Positions 1 through 12,481 of a stretch of DNA of 64,000 nucleotides are shown in pieces; position 1 is the stretch's first letter, and every line of letters begins with the position of its first letter. The notes beneath the pieces are model-generated. The model searched no databases and was not told the origin of the DNA. It saw nothing but the letters and a program-made list of their open reading frames with translations. The stretch comes from Chlamydoabsidia padenii (taxonomy: Eukaryota > Mucoromycota > Mucoromycetes > Mucorales > Cunninghamellaceae): the NCBI GenBank assembly GCA_025330725.1, contig JAIWND010000010.1, forward strand, positions 982,100 through 1,046,099, written 5' to 3'. Position numbers and translations under genes: made by a program.

Positions 1-2
1 AA

Positions 3-488
3 CAGGTACCAATGTTAGGCAACACCAATACCAAGGCAGGATCAAACATTTCTCGAATATTCGAAGAATGGTTAGCCAACAAACTTTATTGTCAACCTCT
101 ATCTATGATGGATGATGATGACACCAGTGATCCCATTGTTGTTGATCAACGATTACCGATCCTGCAAGATCATGTTGAATTAATTGCTGAAGATATCTTT
201 AATAAGATAAAGTCCTCCACATCATGGCAAAGAAAAGGCTTAGATAAGATCATGATAAAAGTACGTACGGGTCATGTTTATACCTATCATTCTTTGGAAG
301 ATGGTCAGCCTTTGATTACTCAAGATATGGAAGAATTGTTTCAACAGTTCCCCTTGTTTGTTGAATTCCATGTCTACACCACATCATCATCATCACCCTT
401 GTTACAGTCATCTACCCAACTGCTATTAGTAGTTGAAAATGTCACTATTAATCCTGGTAATCCTTATAAAATCATGGAAGAATTATGA
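3..488 (+). CDS. 3' end of an unrecognised protein-coding gene (partial)
   Basis: An open frame runs from the left edge of the window to a TGA at 486-488. An AG at 4-5 could be a splice acceptor, so this is probably the last exon of a gene that begins outside the window; the first ATG inside is at 12. The roughly 160 visible residues are mixed and moderately acidic, with a DDDD run, a globular-looking middle segment (around LQDHVELIAEDIFNKIK) and a short Ser run. I do not recognise a family. The gene converges on the BRL1/BRR6-like gene that ends at 845. Coding status is supported by length and composition only. Confidence 0.4.
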   Translation, partial: QVPMLGNTNTKAGSNISRIFEEWLANKLYCQPLSMMDDDDTSDPIVVDQRLPILQDHVELIAEDIFNKIKSSTSWQRKGLDKIMIKVRTGHVYTYHSLEDGQPLITQDMEELFQQFPLFVEFHVYTTSSSSPLLQSSTQLLLVVENVTINPGNPYKIMEEL

Positions 489-844
489 TTTTATAGACAA
501 AAGATTCATAAACATATACCCCCCTTCTATTCCAATAAATGCACCTTTATCAATTCATACCGGCTTATCTATTTTAGTCTATTTGTCATTTTCATCACAT
601 TACCCCTTCTTATGAATAATGCAGACTACCTGTCCTATTTTGATCGATTAGGGTCAACCCTATCACATCTGAGCCTATCATGATCGATTTCCTTATCTTA
701 TGGCAGACCCTCCAATCATCATATCACCATCACTACAAAATGATGATTAAAAAAAAAAGAGAGACTTTATTATGATGGCATAGCCTATTAAATTATGCCT
801 ATATGTTGTACCGCCTAAAAAAGAAGATCCTTGTTTGATGGTCG
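489..844. other. convergent 3' intergenic region
   Basis: AT-rich spacer between two converging genes. It carries an A-run near 748-760 (AATAAAG-like signals read on the minus strand) and no open frame with coding character. No motif or repeat seen beyond short direct matches of TATCATGATCGAT-type sequence around 636-685. Confidence 0.5.
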
Positions 845-2197
845 TTAATGTTGTAACCGATGCTGTGGTTGATATCCGATCCCATGTTTGCCTTGACTTG
901 AGAACCACAAAGTTGCGATGACAACCAAGATTCCAAACACCTACACACAAATGATGGTTAGTGTTGACGTGTATCCACCCACTCACCCCTTTCAAATCAA
1001 CCTTGCCTTACCATTGTCTTTAGGGAGATCGTATCAACAAATCCGTTCGCGATTTCTGCAAAAGTTTCAGCAAGTACCTTTGTTTTCCCGATCCACGCTG
1101 GTGTGTATAAACATTGTAACCATTCACGGCAAGGTTCCACCATGGCAGGTCGATTGTTGTTATAACATTGGTTTCGATGATATTCCTGTTCGCAGATAAA
1201 GTGCTTATCCATGTATTCTATCAAAAAAGAAAAGAAAGAATTAGTTTCTAGTATTATATTGACATCACCTAGTTTTACCTGATTCATATACTTGTATTTT
1301 CAATGCTACATCTTCATTCAGGGCAAGAATGAATTGATATGCAATATAGAGACAAAAGAAGAAGAAAACCAACTGACATCCAATTTGTACCATCCTATAA
1401 TTACAAAAGAGAGTCGGTACTTTTATATCCTTACTGCTACGATTCCTTACCCAGAAATATAGTTGACAAGACTTGTTCGATGTGCAACTGGATCGTGATG
1501 ATAAAACGACGCTGTTGGGTATAAATGAGGATCGTATCGTTGTTGATCAGGATGCATCGTTGTAGACCTGTCTATTGCTGTTGCCGGCGGGGTATATGAG
1601 GTATTTGCTTCCTCTCTGAATAAAGGTGTGCAATTGTCGTTGTTGATGGTGGTGTCATGATTGTCATTGTTGGTATTGCTAATGTCATAATCTGATGATA
1701 GTGGTGCGGGTGATGTTGGCAGGGATCGAAAATAAGGTACGACAGCCGTAGTGGTGTTTTGTTCATCATTGGTGTCCTTGGCCTAAAAAAGTATACAAAA
1801 AAAAAAGAATGAGTCATTATCCCCAATTACTTTGAGGGGTCACTGTTTCCTATTACCTTTTGATCAAACGCTTGTTCGTTTTTCTTTTCTGGAGAATCTG
1901 CTAATGAGATACTGCCGAGTTGTGTTGACATTGTCTGATCCAATGCTGATACAAAAAGATCAGGTGATTCCCTTGATACTTTTTCATTTGGTGTTGCAGG
2001 TTCTACGGTAAAGTGTGATAGAAACAAATAAACAGGGTTAGTATTGTTGTTAGTATGATTATTAGAGGCAGACCAGTGTACTTACCTAAAGGCGGTGAAG
2101 GTTCAGGCTTTCCATACGAGAATGAGTTTCCAGGTAGTAAATGAGAGTATTGATATTCGAAATCCATAGACGACTCCCATGGATCGTAAGAAGCCAT
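845..2197 (-). CDS. BRL1: Brl1/Brr6-like nuclear envelope protein (nuclear pore assembly)
   Basis: Spliced from about six exons: ATG at 2197, exon ends near 2093, then exons at about 2015-1850, 1783-1450, 1395-1270, 1225-1010 and 940-845. The roughly 340-residue product has a long Ser/Thr/Asn-rich N-terminal half, a transmembrane helix (QLVFFFFCLYIAYQFILAL), a lumenal segment with four cysteines (FICEQ, NQCY, EPCR, LQCL) followed by an alanine/glutamate helix ending in ISLKTM, and a second transmembrane helix (VFGILVVIATLWF). Two membrane spans flanking a four-Cys lumenal domain define the Brr6/Brl1 family, which acts at the nuclear envelope in pore biogenesis and membrane fluidity. Whether it corresponds to BRL1 or BRR6 cannot be told by eye. 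An AAATCCCG motif lies about 70 bp upstream of the start. Confidence 0.82.
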
Positions 2198-2613
2198 GAT
2201 TTGCAAGAAGCCAGCGAATTGAGAAAAGAAAAAAGGAAAAAAAAAAAAGAGCTTTTATCTGGTTTTAAATCCCGATAGTATTTGATTCGCCACCAACGGC
2301 CAAGGTTTTTCGCGGTGGCGATGTTTGAACGGGAAACTTGCTTTACCCTTTACGCATGAATAACTCGTTCAGTCTTTCAATAAAAGATGTTCATGCACAG
2401 AATAAAGCATAGGTAACACTTAAACATTATAGACATGAAGCGGAGATGATTCGCTTTATATATGATAGTCTGGAATCATCGCATTCGTAAAAAAACAACA
2501 AGACCTCAAGTCAAAGAATAAATGTTTTATTATCAAATGAGGAGAGAGGCAGTACATATAAACAAATAGGAATAGTATCTATTATTCTAAGGGGATAAGA
2601 GGGGGGGGGAAAT
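2198..2613. promoter_or_regulatory. promoter region of the BRL1-like gene, with AAATCCCG element
   Basis: Intergenic region between the start of the BRL1-like gene and the 3' end of argininosuccinate lyase. TTTTAAATCCCGATAG at 2263-2278 is one of the recurring AAAYCCCG elements. A GC-rich patch (GCGGTGGCGATG) follows at about 2310-2322. A G-run (2599-2608) sits just downstream of the lyase stop. Confidence 0.4.
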
Positions 2614-4212
2614 CTACAAAGTCTTACCATCAGCCAACCATGATTTTAACTGTTTGATTTGAGCAGTGACAGAGGATTTACTGGTGCCACCAGGAGTGTT
2701 TCGGTTTTCAATACTAGTTTCAAAGCTCCAGACAGCAGACACATCATCTTCAAAGGAAGGATGTAAGGATTTAAAGTCGTCGTTGGATAATTCATGCAAA
2801 GATACTTGACGATCTTCGGCCATTTTGACAGCAGCACCAGAGATGTGATGGGTTTCACGGAATGGTACACCTTTTCGCACAAGATATTCAGCCAGGTCGG
2901 TAGCTAACATGTCAGCTGTCAAACTAGCACGCATTTTGTCAGGGAAGATCTTTACAAGAAGGGTCAGTACACATCTGATGCTTTTATTATATTTATACCC
3001 CGACTTACATTCATTGTGCTTAATACACCAGCAGTGATTTGAAGAGATCCAGATAAAGTATCAGCCGCATCAAACATAGGTTCCTTGTCTTCTTGTAAAT
3101 CCTTGTTATAGGTGCTTGGAATACCTTTGTAAGACATCATAAAGCCAGACATCTACATATAGAAGATAAATAAATGATTAGCATACCAAAAGAGATTTCT
3201 CCCCTTTCCCAAAAAAAAAAGTACTTACGCTACCAAAGACACGACCAGATTTACCACGCAATAATTCCAAACTATCGGGGTTCTTCTTTTGAGGCATCAG
3301 ACTGGAGCCAGTACTGTAAGCATCAGCCAGCTTGACGAATCCGAATTCACCACTAGAGTAGATGATAAGATCTTCAGCAATACGAGAGATATGAGTCATT
3401 GTCAAACTAGCCCAGAATAAGAATTCAGCCACAAAGTCACGGTCGCTAACAGCATAGAGGGAATTGTTGATGATACCACGGAAACCCAGTTCCTTTGCCA
3501 AAAAGTCACGATCAATGTTGAATGCATGGCCAGCCAAAGCACCTGATCCAAGAGGTAGCACATTCAAACGATCGATCAATTGTTCCAAACGTTGAGCATC
3601 AGCTTGCCATAACCAAGCATGGGATAATAAAAAGTGGGACCAGCGAATAGGTTGAGCTCTCTATCAATATCATTAAATAATGGGTTAGTATATATATATA
3701 GATATATATTAATAGATAACACTTACTTGCAAGTGAGTGTAGCCAGGCATCAAGACATCTATTTCTTTTTCAGCACGAGAGACAGTGATAGAGATGAGTT
3801 CCTTCAAGTGAGCCAAAATAGAAGATGCTTCGTCACGAAGCCAGATACGCATATCAGTAGCCACTTGGTCATTACGACTACGACCAGTGTGCAACTTGCC
3901 AGCAACAGAGCCTACCAATTCACCCAAACGACGTTCATTAGCAGTATGAATATCTTCATCGCCTTCCTTGAGTTCAAACGTCTTGTTTTCCCATTCCACC
4001 ATGACTTTTTCCAAACCACCAATCAACTGGTCTCGTTCTTGTTCAGTGATAATGTTATTCTTGGCGAGCGCTTTACAATAAGCAATGGACCCAATACAAT
4101 CAGCAGCATACATTCGACGGTCAAAGTGAATAGACGCATTGAAGGCATCCATCAGAGGATCAACGGCACCAGTAAAACGACCACCCCAAAGCTTTTTAGG
4201 TTCAGAAGACAT
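2614..4212 (-). CDS. ARG4: argininosuccinate lyase
   Basis: Four exons (about 4212-3727, 3660-3230, 3152-3009 and 2950-2614) give about 465 residues, the usual length of the family. It cleaves argininosuccinate to arginine and fumarate in the cytosol, last step of arginine synthesis and part of the urea cycle. Visible signatures: KLWGGRF near the N-terminus, [17 protein letters not shown] (substrate-binding loop, residues about 110-126), the TSR-type loop GYTHLQ at the end of exon 1, and the fumarase-superfamily signature [12 protein letters not shown] containing the catalytic serine loop. The start ATG at 4212 opens [13 protein letters not shown], matching the family N-terminus. The frame is intact. 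Its upstream region has an AAATCCCG element about 115 bp before the ATG. Confidence 0.95.
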
Positions 4213-5357
4213 TATTTCTATAAGAGTATATGAGAGTAGAGAAAGAAAGAAGAGAGACAAAAAGAAGAGCGCCGACTTTTTTTATATTTTGAATGTGAGT
4301 CATTATGTACAGCTAATAGTGTGTCATTTTCAAATCCCGATTCAGATCAAATCTTTTGTTGTGGGGAATTTGAGTAAAGTTGAATTCAAAAACACATAAA
4401 AGGTACAACTTTAACTGTTAGTAGATAGAAAGATTACTGATAAATTAATTCCATTGACTCTCGGTTGTTAGGTAGACCGAGTATTGTTCCCCGTGGGGTA
4501 CATGTATTTTCACAGTTATACCCAACCTTACAAAACAAAATACATTCTATATCATCTTGGATGCTGCATTAGCTTTTTGTTTTGACTGCATAGATTGCAA
4601 CAACCTTTACGATCAAAAATAAAAGAAAGAGGGTCGATCCTAGTTACCCACATATTTTAAATTCCGCCATTTTTGACAGCTATCAAAGATGAACCTTAGA
4701 TTCACTTTATGATTTGAATGTATTTCCTATAGCCAACTGGTTTCTTGAAAAGGATTCGATTATCTTGACGCATCGTTCCAAGAAATAAACATTCCCTCTT
4801 GTTTGCGAGGAAATGAAAACATAGTTCAACCTAAAACTAATACCATCTAACCAAACGATTCGAGATGGGTAACACGGCGGGATTTGTATTCCGTGTTACC
4901 CAGTTTGGAAGAATCATGGTCAAAGGGACACCCGAGCAAGACCCTTTCTTCCACATCCAGATGGCAATAGAATGATCAAGTTTTGGTATCGTAAAGATAC
5001 ATAAAGAAGTAAGGGAATATGTTTCTGACACTCTTCAACAAGTGATATGTCGGCATACGATATTTCTACCCCGACGATTTTTTGCATGAATCATAATGTC
5101 CAACGTGCATACATATCACACAAAGAGACGATAACTTCATTGTATACAGGACGCAAGCAATAGGCAAATTATTGAAACATTAAATGTATTCATGCCACTA
5201 TGTAGTTTCATGTACACACTACTGTACTGATACCCACAACCCCATATATTTTGTTACATAGTGTAAAAGATAAAAGCAATGCATTTTTAATATTAAAGTT
5301 AATGTTATAGAGGGGATATATAGATATATAAAGAGGAGGATGGATCAATAAATAGTT
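4213..5357. other. long intergenic region with promoter elements and a perfect hairpin
   Basis: About 1.1 kb with no convincing gene. It contains TTTTCAAATCCCGATTC (4327-4343), a related TATTTTAAATTCCGCC (4653-4668), and a 12-bp perfect inverted repeat (4866-4902). The right part (about 5040-5340) is AT-rich and probably holds the 3' UTR of the SED5 gene. A 64-codon minus-strand frame at 4837-5031 has no recognisable similarity and is not called. Confidence 0.4.
4866..4902. repeat. 12-bp perfect inverted repeat (13-nt loop)
   Basis: TGGGTAACACGG at 4866-4877 is the exact reverse complement of CCGTGTTACCCA at 4891-4902. The loop (4878-4890) contains CGGGATTTG, i.e. the AAATCCCG element read on the minus strand. 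It lies in an intergenic region far from either coding start. Confidence 0.75.
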
Positions 5358-6751
5358 CTACATGATAAAAGTAAAGAGTAAAAAGAAGATGATTACAGTA
5401 GCAAAAACCTTGATAATCAGCCATCGATTAGAGCTGATATTGGTGTAGTATTTCAAGAGTTCCCTTTGTGCACCCACAACGTTCATTTCAATGTCATCCG
5501 TATTTTGATCAATCCTACATAATAGAGAGAAGATCAGTCATGCATCCCCACATATTCTCTTCTTCTTCTTCTTCTTCTTCCAACTATTACCGCTGGACCG
5601 TTTCACGTTGTTCTGCCACCATGGTTGCCAATTGTTGAAAAATACCCCCAAGTTCAGCTATGGTACTTTCAATACTTTCAATGGCTGTCGATCGGTGTTC
5701 AATATATCGATCTTGTTCCAATACTGCCAATTGTTGTTGTTCTTGAATTTGTTGTTGTGATAACATGGGTATACCAAGAGATAAAGTGGATTCTTCTTGT
5801 TCATTATTAATATTATTATTAGGTGCCAACGTATTGTTTCTGTGGTGTAGTTGTTGCTGCTGTTGCTGCTGCTGTTTTTCTTCACCAGGTCGTCTGCGTG
5901 ATTTGAATAATGGTGAATTGGCTATTGAATTAAAAAAGAAGAGGTTAAAGAATGATTTCATTTGTTACACAACTTACCCAGTGATGATTCCCCAGTGTTC
6001 TGTTCAGCCGTAGTGAATAAAAACTGGTCTCGTTTTTCCTTGGTCATTTTCATATTCTAGATGGTGAGAGATTAAAAAGGTGAGATTAATTAACAAGTAT
6101 AAAAAAAAAAATGTCAATGACTTGCCTCTGTTCTGACTTCCAAGACGTCTTTGAAGCTCATGGAGGTATCAGCCAGTTTACTTTGCAGAGCCACCACAAC
6201 ATTTGATGTATGTTCAGTTACTTGCTTGTTGGATTGTTTTTGAGTCTTGGTGTAGTTTTGTAACATGGCGATTTGTTTGTTGAGTTTAGCAATGTCTTGT
6301 TTAATGATAAACGTCAGTTCCTACATACAATAAGAAGAAAAGGGGTGGAGGCATTAATATCTAGTTTCTGATCTTTTTTTTTTTTTTTTTTTTTATTTAC
6401 ATACACTAATTTCCACAGGTTTATCGTCAAATAGAGTTTTTCGTTTTGCCACTACAGTAAAAAGAGATTAGCAAGATGGATGATCTATTGGTTTAAAAGT
6501 GCATGCTTCGTTTAGTAATCCTTCTTACGTTTTGCTAGTTTTTCCAGTTTGCTGGTAGTACTTGTAATGTTTCGACTGATTTCGGAAGCCATCAGGGAGA
6601 ATTCAGAACGAGGATGGTGCTGTACAGCTGCAGGCTTTGGTGATGAAGACAAGAGTGCTCGTCGTTCCAAGGTTGAAGAAGTGTGTTGTGATCTATTCCG
6701 CATTCTATCCACCACAGAATGGAATTCATTCGTACGATCCTTAAACGTCAT
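5358..6751 (-). CDS. SED5: syntaxin 5 / Sed5 t-SNARE of the early Golgi
   Basis: Six exons give a protein of about 320 residues. It opens MTFKDRTNEFHSVV, the Sed5/syntaxin-5 N-terminal peptide that binds the SM protein Sly1, which fixes the start at 6751 rather than an upstream in-frame ATG. An Habc-like helical region follows (SRNITSTTSKLEKLAKR, ELTFIIKQDIAKLNKQI), then FKDVLEVRTENMK, a Gln-rich linker, the Qa-SNARE helix (RYIEHRSTAIESIESTI... zero-layer Q in GGIFQQLATMV, IDQNTDDIEMNV) and a C-terminal membrane anchor (WLIIKVFATVIIFFLLF). Role: ER-Golgi and intra-Golgi fusion. One intron (6057-6125) begins with GC rather than GT; the splice restores the conserved VRTENMK segment. Another intron has a T21 run (A21 in the sense strand). 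Confidence 0.92.
6374..6394. repeat. T21 homopolymer in a SED5 intron
   Basis: Uninterrupted T run on the plus strand, so an A run just after the 5' splice site in the sense of the gene. Confidence 0.85.
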
Positions 6752-8107
6752 TTGTATTTGTACCAATAGATTAGATTGTTAAGGGGTTTGGAAAAAAGAA
6801 AGAAGAGAAGAAAAAACGTGGCGCGAGCCAGAGCACCGAATAAATAAATCGGGGTCATCAATGGTTTTGATTGGCTGATTTAAATGTTCAACTCCCGCCC
6901 TCACTTTTTTTTTTTCTTGACACAAAGACTCGAGCCTGGCTGTATATTATGCAGCCAAGTCAAAAGTATTATCTTTATAAAGTAGGCATTTTCAAGTTTT
7001 GTCTTTTTGTTATATACCAGTAGGTCTGCACACGTTGAGTGCCCTTTTTAACAAGTACAATCTCTCTATAGAAAATCCACAAACCTCATTTAAGAGATGA
7101 CTCAGATTAAGTTGCAAAGGAAAGGAAAAGCTCTTTTGGTATGATGGCAACTTTAAATATTCCAACTTATTGTGTCAAAGCGAAAAAGCCTAATTTGGAA
7201 GAGCGGGGGTTTAACCATTCCTCCTGAGCGAGATTTGGGATGCATTATATAAAGCCGATTCAAGTTTTTTGTGATAAAGTAGAATAGTTAATAACCAAAA
7301 CGAGAACCGAGATGATTGTGTAGATGAACTCTATCTAAATGCATTAAGAACAAAATGTAACGAGTATTCGACAAGTGAAGCCATTTTGCATTAATCGGGG
7401 ATTACAATTGAGACATCATAAACAACATTCGGCATATACCCGGACGTATTTTTTTTTTTTAAAAAAAACCCCATATTCAGATAATTAAAGTTTTATTTAT
7501 AGACTCCAGCAGCAGGCTCAGCATCGATGCCTGTCTTCCCGCCCTTCAAGGGTCAATCATGCATATATTACAACTCCGACCCCCTCTGTTTTTGGGTTTC
7601 GACCATCACTGCTGATCAAAGCCGCCAATCGGTAAAGTACAGATTTGGATAAAACGCCTATCCTATTTTTTGCATCAATATAATAAGGAACGACTACAGT
7701 ATGAAGAGCGAGTCGCGATAAAAGACTTGGTTGCCCCCCCCAGATGAAATGCGGGACCTGAGCATGCATGTGAACCGCATAATGAGAACTTGATTCCAAA
7801 GACAAGGAGCGATTATATTAGAGTTATTGGTTGTCCATTGATGGGCTTTTTTTTTATTTTTATTGTATTGGTAATACATACACAAGGCACATCATAATAC
7901 GTGTAAAGCAGTTTTTATTATTTAACAGATTAAGAAAAAAAGTAAGTATATCTATTCTGTGTGACATCAGGGTAATTTACAAGTGGAAGACTAAATAAAA
8001 GTTATATGGTATCAAATTGATATAATGTAGCAGGGTATGTGTATATAAATATATGTGATATAAATAAGGGGATAAGTAATACTAGTGATGGCGCAAGGGA
8101 GGTGCTC
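6752..8107. other. intergenic region without recognisable gene
   Basis: About 1.35 kb between the SED5 start and the arrestin 3' end. A variant element, TGTTCAACTCCCGCCC, is at 6885-6900, about 140 bp upstream of SED5. A T-run abutting an A-run (around 7449-7468) forms a simple AT hairpin. An 82-codon minus-strand frame at 7557-7805 has no family resemblance and is not called. The stretch 7900-8100 probably includes the arrestin 3' UTR. Confidence 0.4.
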
Positions 8108-10583
8108 CTAGATCTTCATTTCCGTCATATGTAGTCGTGTCCGTTCATCCAATAGTATTTGTTCTTGTTTTCGTTTCATGATGGTCAAAAAGTCATCCTC
8201 TTCATCATCGTCTTCGTCCTCGAGATCCAAATCTTGTCGACAAGCAGATTCCTCATGTGTCGGAACATGGATTGTTTTGATGGTTGTTTCTTTTCTGATG
8301 GTGTCGACAGGCTGTAATAAAATAGCATTTGATATTGTTGGAGAGAGTGGAGAGAGTGGAGATAATGGTATAGGTGACATTGATTTACTTTTTGATATGC
8401 ATGTAGAGGAGGACAATCGTCGATGGGATGATGTTGGGGATGCGATTGGTGGCGACGACGATCTTGTCAGATTGATATCGGAGGCTGAGAACCTATTGCT
8501 GGAGTCACTTGGTGAAGACTGGGTTGAGAATATCATGGATTGGTGTTTTTGATATTTCAACGAAGAAGGACCGACAAGTACTGGGTATTGCTGTTGTCCA
8601 TTAAGCGAGTGGCGGTGTTGTATGGATGTCGATTGAGTGGTTGTCATTCCGGTCGGATCGGACCCGCGATGCTGCGATAATGACGAAATATATTTGTTGT
8701 TGTTCTTGGTGTTGAAACAAGGAGAAGCACTTACCGTAATGGTTTCAGGCAAGGCAGTTATTGTATTAGTGGTGTTGTTACAATGGTACGGTTCCGGGAT
8801 CGAGACTGTGGTACTGAGAGAGGTGTTTCGTGATAATGATGCAGTCGAGTTCCCCCAAGATTGATTGGATTGATAAGATGAGTAGGATGCATAAGAATGG
8901 ATGGATCCTTTGGAGTTTACCGAATCAGAGCGATTCATCAAGTTGTTGGATGTTGACTTGATGATAGGCCGGATGGTTGATGATGATGAATTGCCTGAGG
9001 ATGATTCAGTCATTGGTGATCCCCTTAAACTGCCGAATCGTTGCTGGGCTAAATGTATACTGTTACTGTTTCGGCTTATGACACTGCCATATTCACTGTC
9101 AGATCCAGAGGCACTATTAGATATGTCGATAAAATCAGTGTCTTCCATCGTCATGTTGTTGTTCATATTATCCGTATAGCCATCGTCATCATCGTCATCG
9201 TCGTCAATAGGAATGGCTGCACGAGGCCAAGTGCCAACAACAATAGGAATATCCACGGTGCAATGATCATTTTGTTGGGGTGCTTTTTTATTGTCTCGTT
9301 GTTGCTGCTGGATTAGTGATGGATTGACGAGTTGAACGCAGATGCGTACTTTGTATTGGATCCGTAACAAGTTGCCCCTGAATTCGATCGTCGGAGGAGT
9401 CGAGGTTGGTATTAAAAGTTGCCGTTTCATTGTTTGTGAGGGGTGGAGTGGATCATTGATTTCAATATCACATTTTGTTGATTTGAGAATATCCTCCTTG
9501 AATTGAATGCTTCTATTAAGAGTCAAAAAGAAAGATGATACAGTATTAAGACAAGTATAATAGTAGTAGTAGTAGTAAATTACAATTTCGTGATAAATAA
9601 GTAATACACTTACTTTCCATTTCGAATTTCCACAGTACGAATCAGATTGATGTCAATAGCTTGTTTTAGGCAAAACGGTTCAAAATAATAGATGGTCAAA
9701 GAGAGAGGCACAATGTCACCTATTGATAAGAATAACAACATAATGCAGATAAAAACAGAAGATCAGTAAACACAAATAAATGTGATATGGATAGGAGGTT
9801 GAAGAAACACCTAAACTGCAGCATCCAGTGCTACCGTGCATATCACACATCGCCCATCACTATTTTTTTTTTTAATACTTACCACGAGTAAATCCATAAC
9901 GTGGCAAAAGGACCCGGACACCACATTGATTAGTTGGATTTGATTTTGGTAGGAGCATTTGAGAGTATTTATCTTGAGGGATCCTATATTTATTGTCATC
10001 AATGTCAATAAACTCCAAGATATGCACAGGGTATTCTGTTTTAGGGCATAATGATTCTGGTACCATCGGTTTGTCATGTAATGCTGATAATGTATATCGA
10101 ATCCTGGCTTTTTTGTTAAACTAACCAATGAGAGAGAAAGTAGGTTAAATGACAATCATCACAATAGTAAATAATTTATTCACAACTTGCCTCCATTGTG
10201 CTGGGTAGCTGTATATCATCAGGTACCACAAATTCAAAAGGGAAGGTATGCAGTTTAGGTTCCATTATATAACACTTGACTTGTTCTTCATCTTGTATCA
10301 AGTTGACTATCTTGGTTTGTTGGAAAAGGGTGAGAGTAGCTTTGTCTTTGACTGATAACGTGACTTCACCAGTAAACTTGACAACAATATGAGTAGTCTT
10401 TGTTGGACTTTTAGGGTGGATATTGACAAGACCTATATTAAAATAATAAAAGTATTAGTAAAATAAAAAAAGTGGGAAAAAACCTTTTACACATTTACCT
10501 TTGATCGTTTGACCAGGAAAGAAGTACTTTTCTTCCACAATCTTGATTTCGATAGTCTTGAAAGATTTTCTGAGACTAAGCAT
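8108..10583 (-). CDS. alpha-arrestin (arrestin-related trafficking adaptor)
   Basis: Five exons encode about 710 residues. The first 230 or so hold the arrestin N fold (MLSLRKSFKTIEIKIVEEKYFFPGQTIKG, IVVKFTGEVTL, TFPFEFVVPDDIQLPSTME, RIRYTLSAL) and the start of the arrestin C fold (GVRVLLPRYGFTRGD, IVPLSLTI, IEFRGNLLRIQYKVRICVQL, DIPIVVGTWP). The remaining 400 residues are disordered and Ser/Thr/Asn-rich with a D8 run and Gln runs. I saw no PPxY motif, though the reading was by eye. Such adaptors recruit Rsp5-type ubiquitin ligases to plasma-membrane transporters. Intron 10121-10190 has a GC donor (GAG|GCAAGT). The start at 10583 is the first ATG with the arrestin strand. An AAAACCCG variant is 175 bp upstream. 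Confidence 0.85.
10121..10190 (-). other. GC-AG intron in the arrestin gene
   Basis: Donor GAG|GCAAGTTG, acceptor GGTTAG|TTTAAC. Splicing gives STMEFNKKARIRYTLSAL, which continues the arrestin fold; no GT donor nearby keeps the frame. Confidence 0.75.
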
Positions 10584-11229
10584 GATAGACAACAGTCAAA
10601 CAAAGGAAATACAATGAGAAGTAAAAGAGAGTGTCTACGTATTTTTTATATGTTGTAAAGATAAAATAAGGTGGCATATAATACAAAAAGTGTAGAGTAG
10701 GCGAAAGGAAAAAGGGAAAAAGTCGCCATTTCTTCAGAAATGCACTTCTATAATATTTTTAAAACCCGACAGTGGTGATCTGACCTTTCTATAACCCGAG
10801 GGGTGGGGACCATGGACCGAATGCAAATGAAAAACGCCCACACTGCTTCCACTCTTGGTATGTTGCGCCACCTAACCAATTGAGAATAAAAAGTGACTTG
10901 AACTTGATACACTGTAATACATTCTGGGAGACAGCGTTTCAAGGGAAAAAAAAAAAAAAATGAAGTACTTGATTTCAACTCCGGTCACATGTCTTTTCGA
11001 TCTATTTCTTTGACCTTTTTTTCTTTCTTTCTTCTTCCCCTTCACTTTTTCCCCCCCTCCCCCATTTTTTTTATCTACTTTATTGTTTATTTTATTCTTT
11101 TAACCCTTTTTCTCCCTCTCTCTCTCTCTCTCTCTTTTTTTTTTTTTTTCCCTTTTTAACTCTTCACTTTTATACTTTATATATCTATATTAAAACAATA
11201 CATACATCATCCCTCCTGCCCTCTTGTTA
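10584..11229. promoter_or_regulatory. divergent promoter region of arrestin and VPS9-domain genes
   Basis: Shared upstream region of two divergent genes. TTTTTAAAACCCGAC (10756-10770) and GATTTCAACTCCGGTC (10971-10986) are variants of the recurring element. The last 200 bp before the VPS9 gene are strongly pyrimidine-rich, with a CT-repeat (about 11116-11135) followed by a T-run, typical of leader sequence in this window. Confidence 0.4.
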
Positions 11230-12437
11230 ATGTCCTTCTCATTCCCTTCTTTTTTAAAACATGAAAACATAAAGAAACGAGAGGAGACATTTATTAGTCC
11301 TCCTTCCTCGTCACGAAGAGATCAGGTTTATCATACCTTGACTTCTATGGTCCAGTCAAAAACCTCACCTAATCCTTCACCAACCTCTTCAACGTCATCT
11401 CGCTCACGACCCGCCTCTATCACTTTGTCTACACCTCCTTTAGGCCCCGAAGAAGTCGACGAAAACAGTTGCTATTTATACATTCGGTCTCACTTTAACA
11501 CTATCTTTATCCGCTCAACAGTGGTGTGTATACCTCACTCTCGATCTTTAGAAGGTCTCGTACTCACAAAGGACTTTGTTGGTAAGTTATAAAATTACTT
11601 GCCATGTCCAACTCACCCCTTTCTAACTACCACTTTTTCTTTTTATATATATAATATTCATAGAAACTCATTGTTACAATCGTTCACCATACTACCAAGG
11701 TCAATATCAAGCAGCCAACGGGAAAGTGATATCGATTGAACACCGTTTAATATCCACTGTCTCTGGTAAGGATCACTGCTGTTTGATTGAATATACTGAT
11801 ACGTATGTAATGATGGCTGATGGATTGACTGACTGATTAACTGATTTTTGATATATTCTCTCTCTCTCTCTCTCTGTCTGTCTGTCTGTTTTATTTTTAT
11901 AGGCTTCAAGGAACAACGAACTGTACATGTCATGTGTGAAGAATGGGTTTACATTGGTAACAACAAGGTACTTGTACTTATCATCCAAAGACCCCTAGAA
12001 GGCGAAGCATCTGTAAGTAGATTGTCATACATGTATTAATTTTTTTTTTGGTAAATTCATCAATTATTAACCTTTTCAATAGCAACAACACCAAAGAAGT
12101 CGAAATACTATTAATATTCCACCTTGTCGAAACTCAAAAAGGTACGTTATATGATTGTTTACCAATGTAAATGCCATCATGATCACACTAACCTCCTTTT
12201 TTTTTTTTTTTTCATACTTCTTCTTATAGTGACTTTGACTTTCTCAACATGTTTGCAGAAAATGTGGAACCATTGATGGAGCTACAGTTGGCTGTACAAG
12301 AATTTGTGGATACCTATGTTTATATTCGTGGCTTCAACAACTATACGGTGGAAAAGATTCAACATATATATACCAAAGCTTATAAGGTAAGGGGGAATAA
12401 GGTGGATAATGAATGATCAAATAGAAAACTCAAGTGA

Positions 12438-12481
<44 letters not shown>

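Noticed and set aside
7557..7885. Two overlapping minus-strand frames of 63-82 codons
   Set aside because: No domain, no splice structure; intergenic.
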